From Lachnospiraceae bacterium (GTDB lineage: Bacteria > Bacillota > Clostridia > Lachnospirales > Lachnospiraceae): a stretch of DNA of 6,165 bases. Shown piece by piece: positions 1-6,165 of the stretch. Position 1 is the stretch's first letter, and each line of letters opens with the position of its first letter. Under the pieces are notes generated by a model, which saw only the letters and a list, made by a program, of their open reading frames with translations, made no database searches and was not told the origin of the DNA. A program made the translations under genes and the position numbers. The stretch spans positions 1 to 6,165 of the forward strand of contig JAFVEU010000120.1 of assembly GCA_017475845.1 (NCBI GenBank), in the 5' to 3' direction.

Positions 1-2985
1 GATTCGGTGCTGCCAACCCTTGGAGGTCAGGCGGGACTTAATCTCGGCATGGAATTAAGTGAGTCCGGGTTCCTTGAAAGGAACGGCGTCCGCCTTATCG
101 GTACCACTGCGGAGACCATTAAAAAGGCGGAGGACAGACTGGAATTCAAGGCTACCATGGAAAAGATCGGGGAGCCGGTGGCACCTTCACTGGTGGTGGA
201 AAACGTGGATGACGGTGCTGTATTTGCCCGGGAGATCGGTTATCCCGTGGTGCTCCGGCCCGCCTATACTCTGGGAGGTTCCGGAGGAGGCATCGCTGAA
301 AATGAAGCGGAGCTTAGGGAGATACTTTCCAACGGCCTCAGGCTTTCAAGAGTGGGGCAGGTTCTGGTGGAACGCTGTATTTCCGGCTGGAAGGAAATAG
401 AATATGAGGTGATGAGGGACAGCAGAGGGAACTGCATCACCGTCTGCAACATGGAAAATGTGGATCCCGTGGGAGTACATACCGGAGACTCCGTGGTGGT
501 GGCACCGAGCCAGACCATTTCCGACAAGGAATACCAGATGCTCCGCTCCGCGGCCTTAAATATCATTGACGAACTGAAGATCACCGGGGGATGCAACGTA
601 CAGTTTGCCCTGCATCCCAATTCCTTTGAATACTGCGTTATAGAAGTAAATCCCAGAGTTTCCCGTTCCTCGGCCCTTGCCAGCAAGGCAACGGGTTACC
701 CCATAGCGAAGGTGGCGGCAAAGATAGCCCTGGGCTTTACGCTGGACGAGATAAAGAATGCCATCACGGGAAAGACATACGCTTCCTTTGAGCCGGCTCT
801 TGACTACTGCGTGGTAAAGATCCCGAGACTTCCCTTTGATAAGTTCATTACGGCAAAAAGGAGCCTTACCACCCAGATGAAGGCCACCGGTGAAGTCATG
901 GCCATATCCGATTCCTTTGAAAGTGCTTTGATGAAGGCTGTAAGGAGTCTGGAGCAGCATGTGGATTCACTTGCTTCCTATGATTTTTCTGATCTCTCCG
1001 ACAGCCGGATAATGAAGAAGCTGAAGGTTGTTGACGATCAGAGGATATATGTCATCGCGGAAGCGCTGCGCCGCTCCTTTGACATGGAGGAAATATATAA
1101 GATAACAAAGATCGACATGTGGTTTATCAGCAAGATAAAGAACATAGTCGACATGGAAAACCGTCTGAAGGTGGAGCCTTTAGGGGCAGAGCTTTTAAGG
1201 AAGGCCAAGTGCATGGGCTTCCCGGACAAGGTGATAGCCGCATTTTCCGGAGAGCCGGAGAGTCTCATCAGAGATAAGAGGCGCACAAACCACATAGAAG
1301 CAGCCTTCAAGATGGTGGATACCTGCGCGGCGGAATTCGAGGCAGCTACCCCGTACTTTTACTCTGTTTACGATAAGGAGGACGAATCGGCTTCACTGGG
1401 GAACAGTGGGAAAAAGAAGATCCTTGTTCTGGGAAGCGGCCCCATCAGGATAGGGCAGGGGATAGAATTTGATTTCTGCTCCGTTCATGCTACCTGGAGC
1501 TTTGCCAGAAAAGGCTTTGAGACCATAATAATAAACAATAATCCCGAGACCGTGTCCACGGATTTCGACATAGCGGATAAGCTGTATTTTGAACCTCTTA
1601 CACCGGAGGATGTGGAAAATGTGGTAAGGGCGGAAAAGCCGGACGGAGCCGTGGTGCAGTTCGGAGGACAGACTGCCATAAAGCTTACGGAAGCCCTGCT
1701 CAAAATGGGTGTGAAGATCTACGGTACCGATGCCGAGAATGTTGACAAGGCAGAGGACCGGGAGCTCTTTGACGAGGTGCTGCAGGAAACAGGTATAAAG
1801 AGGCCTGCGGGACACACGGTATTCACGGCTGAGGAAGCGGTGAAGGCAGCCCAGGACCTTCAGTATCCGGTGCTGGTGCGTCCCTCCTACGTGCTTGGCG
1901 GACAGGGCATGAGGATAGCCTTTAATGATGAGGAGATAAGGGAATTTATAGGAATCATCAACCGCATAGCCCAGGACCATCCCATACTTGTGGACAAATA
2001 CATGATGGGAAAGGAAGTGGAGGTTGACGCCATCTGCGACGGGGAGAACATCCTTATACCGGGGATAATGGAGCACGTGGAAAGAGCGGGCATCCATTCC
2101 GGAGATTCCATTTCCGTTTATCCCGCCCACACCCTTAACGATAAGGTAAAGGAGACCATAGCGGACTACACGGGAAAACTGGCCAGGGCCCTTAAGGTGC
2201 TTGGCATGATAAACATCCAGTTCATCGCCATGCCGGATGACGAGGTGTACTGCATAGAGGTAAATCCCCGGTCCAGCAGGACCGTGCCCTATATAAGTAA
2301 GGTGACCGGTATTCCCATTGTGGATCTGGCAGTAAGGGCCATGCTGGGAGAGAAGATCCCCGAAATGGGATATAAGCCTGGGCTCCAGAAAGAAGCTGAC
2401 CATTTTGCCATCAAAATGCCTGTATTCTCCTTTGAAAAGGTATACGGTGCGGAGATAAGTCTGGGACCCGAAATGAAGTCCACGGGAGAATGCCTGGGAG
2501 TGGCTGCGGATTATGATGAGGCTCTCTACAAGGCTTTCCTTGGCGCGGGCATAAGGCTTCCAAAATATAAGCGGGTGATACTCACGGTTAAGGACTCCGA
2601 CAAGGCAGAGATCATAAATATCGGAAAACGTTTCGAGGCGCTGGGATACAAGATTTATGCCACCAGATCCACCGCCAGGGTTTTAAGGGAAAACGGGGTG
2701 GACGCCCTGAAGGTCAATAAGATAAACCAGGAGAGCCCCACCATCATGGACCTTATCCTGGGCCACAGGATAGATCTGGTGATAGACACCCCCACCGAGG
2801 GTTACGATAAGCACAGGGACGGCTTTGTGATAAGAAGGGTGGCCATTGAGACCGGTATCAACGTCATCACCGCCCTTGATACCGCGGATGCGCTCCTTAC
2901 CTCCATGGAAAATGAGGACAGGGAGAAGAACATGGAGCCCATAGACATCACGGAGATCGGTGCCGGAGGAGTAAGTGTTGAATAA
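1..2985 (+). CDS. carB: Carbamoyl-phosphate synthase large subunit (5'-truncated by window edge)
   Basis: This is the large subunit that makes carbamoyl phosphate from bicarbonate, ammonia delivered by the small subunit CarA, and two ATP, for pyrimidine and arginine synthesis in the cytoplasm. The frame is open from base 1 and gives 994 residues before TAA. It begins at the LPTLGGQ motif, which lies near residue 88 in E. coli CarB, so about 85 N-terminal residues lie outside. Numbering from the window edge, the first ATP-grasp half has AEDR at 43-46, the glycine loop LGGSGGG at 91-97 and EVNPR at 215-219. An oligomerisation region follows. The homologous second half starts near 471 (LGSGPIRIGQG), with FGGQT at 554-558, AEDR at 584-587, LGGQG at 632-636 and EVNPR at 753-757. 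An MGS-like regulatory domain runs from about 857 to 960. Both ATP sites look intact and no frameshift is seen. The 3' end overlaps queH. Effector specificity of the MGS domain cannot be read from the sequence. Confidence 0.97.
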   Translation, partial: DSVLPTLGGQAGLNLGMELSESGFLERNGVRLIGTTAETIKKAEDRLEFKATMEKIGEPVAPSLVVENVDDGAVFAREIGYPVVLRPAYTLGGSGGGIAENEAELREILSNGLRLSRVGQVLVERCISGWKEIEYEVMRDSRGNCITVCNMENVDPVGVHTGDSVVVAPSQTISDKEYQMLRSAALNIIDELKITGGCNVQFALHPNSFEYCVIEVNPRVSRSSALASKATGYPIAKVAAKIALGFTLDEIKNAITGKTYASFEPALDYCVVKIPRLPFDKFITAKRSLTTQMKATGEVMAISDSFESALMKAVRSLEQHVDSLASYDFSDLSDSRIMKKLKVVDDQRIYVIAEALRRSFDMEEIYKITKIDMWFISKIKNIVDMENRLKVEPLGAELLRKAKCMGFPDKVIAAFSGEPESLIRDKRRTNHIEAAFKMVDTCAAEFEAATPYFYSVYDKEDESASLGNSGKKKILVLGSGPIRIGQGIEFDFCSVHATWSFARKGFETIIINNNPETVSTDFDIADKLYFEPLTPEDVENVVRAEKPDGAVVQFGGQTAIKLTEALLKMGVKIYGTDAENVDKAEDRELFDEVLQETGIKRPAGHTVFTAEEAVKAAQDLQYPVLVRPSYVLGGQGMRIAFNDEEIREFIGIINRIAQDHPILVDKYMMGKEVEVDAICDGENILIPGIMEHVERAGIHSGDSISVYPAHTLNDKVKETIADYTGKLARALKVLGMINIQFIAMPDDEVYCIEVNPRSSRTVPYISKVTGIPIVDLAVRAMLGEKIPEMGYKPGLQKEADHFAIKMPVFSFEKVYGAEISLGPEMKSTGECLGVAADYDEALYKAFLGAGIRLPKYKRVILTVKDSDKAEIINIGKRFEALGYKIYATRSTARVLRENGVDALKVNKINQESPTIMDLILGHRIDLVIDTPTEGYDKHRDGFVIRRVAIETGINVITALDTADALLTSMENEDREKNMEPIDITEIGAGGVSVE
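2965..2970 (+). promoter_or_regulatory. Ribosome binding site for queH, inside the carB 3' end
   Basis: GGAGGA lies within the last codons of carB. It is 4 bases from a GTG at 2975 and 7 bases from a TTG at 2978. The 7-base spacing is the better one, which helps favour the TTG start of queH. Because the site lies within carB coding sequence, queH translation is probably coupled to carB translation. Confidence 0.75.
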
Positions 2986-3610
2986 AAGGAATTACAGTAA
3001 AGAGATGGAGGCGGTTGCGGATATGTACCGCAAAAGCTCCGAGAGCGGGGACAAGCCCCTGCGCCCCAGGATCCTTCTCCATGTCTGCTGTGCCCCCTGT
3101 TTTTCGGGCTCCATCGGAAGTCTTTCCGACTGGGCAGACGTCACCGCCTTTTTTTATAATCCCAACATGAACAGTGAAGAGGAATATGACAGGCGGGCCG
3201 CGGAGCTTTCGCGGTATATAAAGGATGCGGAGCATCAGGTAAAGGTTATCATAAGGAAATACGAGCCTTCCCCGTATTACAGGACCGTAAGAGGACTGGA
3301 AAATGTCCCGGAGGGAGGACTCCGCTGTGAGAAATGCTTTGCCCTGAGATTAAGGGAGACCGCCGTGGAGGCTAAGGAAAACGGTTTTGATTATTTTGCC
3401 ACCACCCTTACCTTAAGTCCCTTAAAGAATACGGTGAAGATCAACAATATAGGTGAGATCATAGGAAGCGACATAGGAGTACGGTACCTGCCCACGGATT
3501 TCAAAAAGAAGGACGGCTTTAAGCATTCCCTTGAGGAGTCGGAAAAGTACGGGCTTTACAGGCAGGATTTCTGCGGCTGTGTTTATTCCATGAAGGATGA
3601 GATTTCATAA
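2978..3610 (+). CDS. queH: Epoxyqueuosine reductase QueH
   Basis: QueH (formerly DUF208) reduces epoxyqueuosine to queuosine at the wobble base of tRNAs for Tyr, His, Asn and Asp, and is the cobalamin-independent counterpart of QueG. With the TTG start the protein has 210 residues, normal for the family. It has the signature HVCCAPC with Cys37, Cys38 and Cys41, then FYNPN at 59-63, EEEYDRR at 67-73, RCEKC with Cys117 and Cys120, and a terminal FCGC with Cys199 and Cys201. The paired cysteines match the family's iron-sulfur and iron ligands. TTG at 2978 is chosen because it gives the typical N-terminus MNKRNYSKEM and sits 7 bases after GGAGGA. GTG at 2975 would add one residue, and ATG at 3005 would lose nine. 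The gene overlaps carB by 8 bases and precedes argS by 21, so it is probably in their operon. The function is well supported; the exact start is uncertain by one codon. Confidence 0.92.
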   Translation: MNKRNYSKEMEAVADMYRKSSESGDKPLRPRILLHVCCAPCFSGSIGSLSDWADVTAFFYNPNMNSEEEYDRRAAELSRYIKDAEHQVKVIIRKYEPSPYYRTVRGLENVPEGGLRCEKCFALRLRETAVEAKENGFDYFATTLTLSPLKNTVKINNIGEIIGSDIGVRYLPTDFKKKDGFKHSLEESEKYGLYRQDFCGCVYSMKDEIS

Positions 3611-3616
3611 ATCAAC

Positions 3617-3621
3617 GGGAG
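3617..3621 (+). promoter_or_regulatory. Ribosome binding site for argS
   Basis: GGGAG lies 10 bases upstream of the argS ATG in the 21-base queH-argS gap. The spacing is on the long side and the match is partial, so this is a moderate site. It is weaker than those of queH and the last gene. Confidence 0.6.
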
Positions 3622-3631
3622 TATTAAGATC

Positions 3632-5365
3632 ATGAATTATCTTACGGACAAGCTTAGTGAAATAGTGGGACAGGCCTTTGAGGATGCCGGATTTGAAAGG
3701 GAAGCGGGAAAGGTCAGGTTTTCCGACAGACCGGATCTCTGTGAATTTCAGTGTAACGGCGCCATGGCTCTTGCAAAGAGGGAAAAGAAGAACCCCTTTG
3801 ACATAGCTGAAACTGTCGCCGCCGCTCTGAAGGGAAATGAGGTTTTTTCAAAGGCTGAGGCGGTAAGGCCCGGCTTCCTTAACTTTAATGTGGGAGATGC
3901 CTTTCTGGTGGACTGCCTTAAGGAAATGGACAGGACTGAAAAGTGCGGCGCCGATCAGGATATAAAGCACGAAAAGATCATGGTGGACTACGGCGGGCCG
4001 AATGTGGCGAAACCTCTGCATATAGGGCATCTCCGGGCTGCCATCATCGGCGAGAGCTTAAAGAGGATGGGCCGCTTCCTGGGGCATGAGGTAATAGGCG
4101 ACATACACCTTGGGGACTGGGGACTGCAGATGGGTCTTATCATCGCGGAGCTCAAGGAGAGAGGAAAAGAATTCCCCGATTCCATTTCGGAGCTGGAGGA
4201 GATCTATCCCTTTGCTTCCGAAAAGTCGAAAAAGGATGAGGCCTTCAGGGAGAAGGCCATGGAAGAGACCTTTAAGCTGCAGCACGGCGAAAAGCAGGAG
4301 ACAGACATCTGGCATAGGATCATGGAGCTTTCCGTTGCGGACTTAAAGAAGAATTATGAGAAGCTGAACGTGGAATTCGATCTCTGGAAGGGAGAGAGTG
4401 ACGCGGACCCCTATATCGCGGATATGGTGAAGAGGCTCAAGGACGAGGGCTACGCCTATGAGAGCGAGGGGGCTCTCGTGGTGGATGTGACCGATGAAAA
4501 GGACAGCAAGGAGATCCCTCCCTGCATGATATTAAAGTCGGACGGGGCTGCGCTCTATACCACCACGGATCTTGCCACCCTGGTCCAGAGGGAACAGGAT
4601 TACGCTCCCGACAGGATCATCTATGTGGTGGATAAAAGGCAGAGCCTTCACTTTGAACAGGTGTTCCGGACGGCAAAGAAGACCGGCATCGTTCCCGAAA
4701 GCACGATACTTGAGCATCTGGGCTTCGGCACCATGAACGGAAAGGACGGGAAGCCCTTCAAGACCAGAGAGGGCGGGGTCATGAGGCTTGAGATCCTTAT
4801 CTCCGATGTTCAGGAAGAGATGTATAAGAAGATGAAGAGCAATGAAAACATAAACCTTTCGGATGAGGAGATCAGGGAGACCGCCGGAATCATTGCCATT
4901 GCCGCCATCAAGTACGGGGATCTCTCAAACCAGGCTTCCAAGGATTATGTGTTCGATACGGATAAATTCACTTCCTTTGAAGGGAATACCGGACCCTATA
5001 TCATGTACACCATGGTGCGGATCAAATCCATCTTAAGGAAGTATGCGGAAAAATATGAGGGCAGCGACATTGAGAGCTTTGAACTCAAGACTCCGGAAAG
5101 CCCCGAGGAAAAGGCACTGATGCTTAAGCTCTCCGCCTTCGGAACCATGATGCGCTCTGCCTTCAGCGAGCTTGCGCCCCACAGGGTCTGCGCCTATATC
5201 TATGAACTGGCAAATGAATTCAACCGTTTTTATCATGTGACAAAGGTGATCACGGAAGAGGACAGGGAAAAGAGGGAAGGCTGGATCGCATTGCTGTCCT
5301 TCACCCTTAAGGTATTCTCCTGCTCCGTGGAGGTACTGGGCATTAAGGAAGCCGAACGCATGTGA
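3632..5365 (+). CDS. argS: Arginyl-tRNA synthetase
   Basis: This class I synthetase charges tRNA-Arg with arginine using ATP, and characteristically needs the tRNA for amino acid activation. The protein has 577 residues, the same length as E. coli ArgS, and aligns along its whole length by eye, including the GIKEAERM-type end. The N-terminal tRNA-binding (Add1) domain covers about 1-110. The catalytic core has PNVAKPLHIGHLR with the HIGH motif at 130-133, and LGDWGLQMG soon after. The KMSK position carries the ArgS-typical GKDGKPFKTR at 370-379 instead of a canonical KMSK, which is normal in this family. FEGNTGPY near 449-456 leads into the helical DALR anticodon-binding domain, about 455-577. 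The ATG start is supported by the N-terminal MNYLTDKLSEIV alignment and by GGGAG upstream. The gene lies 21 bases after queH, probably in the same transcript. No terminator is seen after its TGA. Confidence 0.97.
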   Translation: MNYLTDKLSEIVGQAFEDAGFEREAGKVRFSDRPDLCEFQCNGAMALAKREKKNPFDIAETVAAALKGNEVFSKAEAVRPGFLNFNVGDAFLVDCLKEMDRTEKCGADQDIKHEKIMVDYGGPNVAKPLHIGHLRAAIIGESLKRMGRFLGHEVIGDIHLGDWGLQMGLIIAELKERGKEFPDSISELEEIYPFASEKSKKDEAFREKAMEETFKLQHGEKQETDIWHRIMELSVADLKKNYEKLNVEFDLWKGESDADPYIADMVKRLKDEGYAYESEGALVVDVTDEKDSKEIPPCMILKSDGAALYTTTDLATLVQREQDYAPDRIIYVVDKRQSLHFEQVFRTAKKTGIVPESTILEHLGFGTMNGKDGKPFKTREGGVMRLEILISDVQEEMYKKMKSNENINLSDEEIRETAGIIAIAAIKYGDLSNQASKDYVFDTDKFTSFEGNTGPYIMYTMVRIKSILRKYAEKYEGSDIESFELKTPESPEEKALMLKLSAFGTMMRSAFSELAPHRVCAYIYELANEFNRFYHVTKVITEEDREKREGWIALLSFTLKVFSCSVEVLGIKEAERM

Positions 5366-5368
5366 TCA

Positions 5369-5397
5369 TTGATATTGTTTTCCAAATGTCTTATAAT
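5369..5397 (+). promoter_or_regulatory. Sigma-A type promoter for the IscU-like gene
   Basis: A -35 box TTGATA (5369-5374, one mismatch to TTGACA) and a perfect -10 box TATAAT (5392-5397) are separated by exactly 17 bases. Transcription would start near 5404, giving an AT-rich, apparently unstructured leader of about 50 bases. The promoter begins right after the argS stop and implies that the last gene is transcribed independently of argS. It is identified by sequence match only. Confidence 0.8.
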
Positions 5398-5440
5398 CAT
5401 TGTAACTGTCCGTTTTTTAACAAGATAATCAAAACAATAT
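5372..5440. repeat. Perfect 10-bp inverted repeat around the promoter and leader
   Basis: ATATTGTTTT at 5372-5381 is the exact reverse complement of AAAACAATAT at 5431-5440, with 49 bases between the arms. The left arm overlaps the -35 box and spacer; the right arm directly abuts the Shine-Dalgarno. It does not look like a terminator, because the stem is AT-rich, the loop is long and no T-run follows. It could be an operator pair, a hairpin in read-through RNA from argS, or chance in AT-rich DNA. Confidence 0.55.
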
Positions 5441-5447
5441 AAGGAGG
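5441..5447 (+). promoter_or_regulatory. Consensus ribosome binding site for the IscU-like gene
   Basis: AAGGAGG is a full match to the anti-Shine-Dalgarno sequence. It sits 8 bases upstream of the ATG at 5456 in an AT-rich leader, which fixes the start codon and suggests efficient translation. Confidence 0.9.
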
Positions 5448-5455
5448 TTAATTTC

Positions 5456-6148
5456 ATGATCTATTCAACAGAAGTGAAGGGTATGTGTCCCGTTCATCAG
5501 GGTGTTAACCATGGTGCGGCTCCTATACCTGAAGAAGCAAAATGGGTTAAAGCCCGTGAAGTAAAGGATATCTCGGGATATACCCATGGTATCGGATGGT
5601 GTGCTCCCCAGCAGGGATGCTGCAAGCTTTCCCTTAACGTAAAGGACGGGATCATTCAGGAAGCTCTTGTTGAGACCCTTGGCTGCTCGGGAATGACCCA
5701 TTCCGCAGCTATGGCTGCTGAGATCCTTCCCGGACTTACCATTCTGGAAGCGCTGAACACCGACCTGGTATGTGACGCTATCAATACCGCCATGAGGGAG
5801 CTGTTCCTTCAGATCGTTTACGGACGTACACAGAGCGCATTCTCAGAGGACGGCCTTCAGATCGGTGCAGGCCTTGAGGATCTGGGTAAGGGCACAAGGA
5901 CCATGACAGGTACCACCTACGGTACTCTTGAAAAGGGTCCCCGTTATCTGGAGCTTACCGAGGGATATATCACGGAACTCGCCCTTGATGAGAATGATGA
6001 GATCATCGGATATAAATACCTGAACTTCGGAAAGATGATGGATTTCATAAAAGCCGGCGATGATGCCGAGACAGCCATTAAGAAGGCTTCCGGCCAGTAC
6101 GGACGTGTTGCTGATGCGGTCAGGTTTATTGACCCCAGGAAAGAATAA
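5456..6148 (+). CDS. Divergent NifU/IscU-type iron-sulfur cluster scaffold protein
   Basis: NifU/IscU proteins build Fe-S clusters on conserved cysteines and pass them to client proteins. This 230-residue protein shares several IscU landmarks: an N-terminal MIYSTEV like IscU MAYSEKV; a strand pair KLSLNVKDGIIQEALVETLGC at 57-77 resembling IscU around its second ligand cysteine; then GMTHSAAMAAEI and a G-x-T-x-x-EA turn. Cys77 matches IscU Cys63, and Cys106 (LVCDAI) may match the third ligand. The canonical CGD motif is absent; Cys49, Cys55 and Cys56 (GWCAPQQGCC) surround that position instead. Cys11, His14, His19 and His44 are further possible ligands. Residues about 125-230 form a cysteine-free extension not present in IscU, which has 128 residues. 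No signal peptide or membrane segment is seen, so it should be cytoplasmic. It has its own promoter and probably a downstream partner gene. From memory, close relatives in Clostridia are annotated as Fe-S scaffold proteins beside a GGGtGRT-family gene. The family assignment is good; scaffold activity is inferred. Confidence 0.85.
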   Translation: MIYSTEVKGMCPVHQGVNHGAAPIPEEAKWVKAREVKDISGYTHGIGWCAPQQGCCKLSLNVKDGIIQEALVETLGCSGMTHSAAMAAEILPGLTILEALNTDLVCDAINTAMRELFLQIVYGRTQSAFSEDGLQIGAGLEDLGKGTRTMTGTTYGTLEKGPRYLELTEGYITELALDENDEIIGYKYLNFGKMMDFIKAGDDAETAIKKASGQYGRVADAVRFIDPRKE

Positions 6149-6152
6149 TTGA

Positions 6153-6158
6153 GGGAGG
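6153..6158 (+). promoter_or_regulatory. Ribosome binding site of a further gene starting at or beyond the right edge
   Basis: GGGAGG follows the TAA of the IscU-like gene by 4 bases. The 7 remaining bases of the window contain no start codon, so a start codon just past the edge would have ideal spacing. The next gene would lie about 17 bases downstream, most likely in the same operon. Its identity cannot be seen here; a GGGtGRT-family gene is the expectation from recalled gene order. Confidence 0.7.
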
Positions 6159-6165
6159 AACAGAA

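Noticed and set aside
556..960. A 134-codon minus-strand open frame inside carB, and similar shorter ones opposite argS.
   Set aside because: They are antisense shadows of conserved coding sequence, with no recognisable domain.
1393..2403. A 336-codon open frame on the minus strand opposite the second half of carB.
   Set aside because: It lies wholly opposite a well-conserved carB region, its translation resembles no known family, and the absence of stops follows from the codon bias of carB.
4739..4768. Missing KMSK motif in arginyl-tRNA synthetase.
   Set aside because: GKDGKPFKTR is also what E. coli ArgS carries here; most ArgS proteins lack a canonical KMSK, so this is not a defect.
5411..5423. 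CGTTTTTTAAC considered as an intrinsic terminator for argS.
   Set aside because: No complementary GC-rich stem precedes the T-run, and it lies downstream of a strong promoter, inside the leader of the next gene.
5393..5432. Short direct repeat ATAATCA at 5393-5399 and 5425-5431.
   Set aside because: Seven bases in an AT-rich region is easily due to chance, and one copy is mostly the -10 box.
1..6165. Search for CRISPR arrays, tRNA genes, insertion sequences, attachment sites and phage genes.
   Set aside because: None was seen; the window is almost completely filled by four co-directional genes.

Overview
The window is a dense stretch of bacterial chromosome with all genes on the + strand and almost no non-coding DNA. 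Protein sequences, heavy AGG/AGA arginine use, frequent ATA isoleucine, strong GGAGG-type ribosome binding sites and roughly even base composition suggest an anaerobic Clostridia member, probably Lachnospiraceae-like. This placement is an inference from recalled protein resemblance, not from a search.

Layout: (1) 1-2985 is the 3' part of carB, the large subunit of carbamoyl-phosphate synthase, cut by the left edge and missing roughly the first 85 residues. (2) About 2978-3610 is queH, a metal-dependent epoxyqueuosine reductase for tRNA queuosine. It overlaps the end of carB, starts on a non-ATG codon and is probably translationally coupled to it. (3) 3632-5365 is argS, a full-length arginyl-tRNA synthetase 21 bases after queH. 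These three look like one transcription unit. (4) 5366-5455 is the only real intergenic region. It holds a near-consensus sigma-A promoter (TTGATA, 17 bases, TATAAT), a perfect 10-bp inverted repeat and a consensus Shine-Dalgarno, but no recognisable terminator for argS. (5) 5456-6148 encodes a 230-residue divergent NifU/IscU-type iron-sulfur scaffold homologue with an unusual cysteine arrangement and a long cysteine-free C-terminal extension. (6) The last 17 bases carry another good ribosome binding site, so a further gene probably begins at or just past the right edge.

The first three genes are housekeeping: carbamoyl phosphate for pyrimidine and arginine synthesis, tRNA anticodon modification, and arginine charging of tRNA. 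The most intriguing part is the last one. The IscU-like protein belongs to a family that I recall occurring in Clostridia next to a gene for a 'GGGtGRT' protein of unknown function. The ribosome binding site at the right edge fits such a two-gene unit, and the promoter, leader and codon use suggest strong expression. What this pair does is, to my knowledge, not established.
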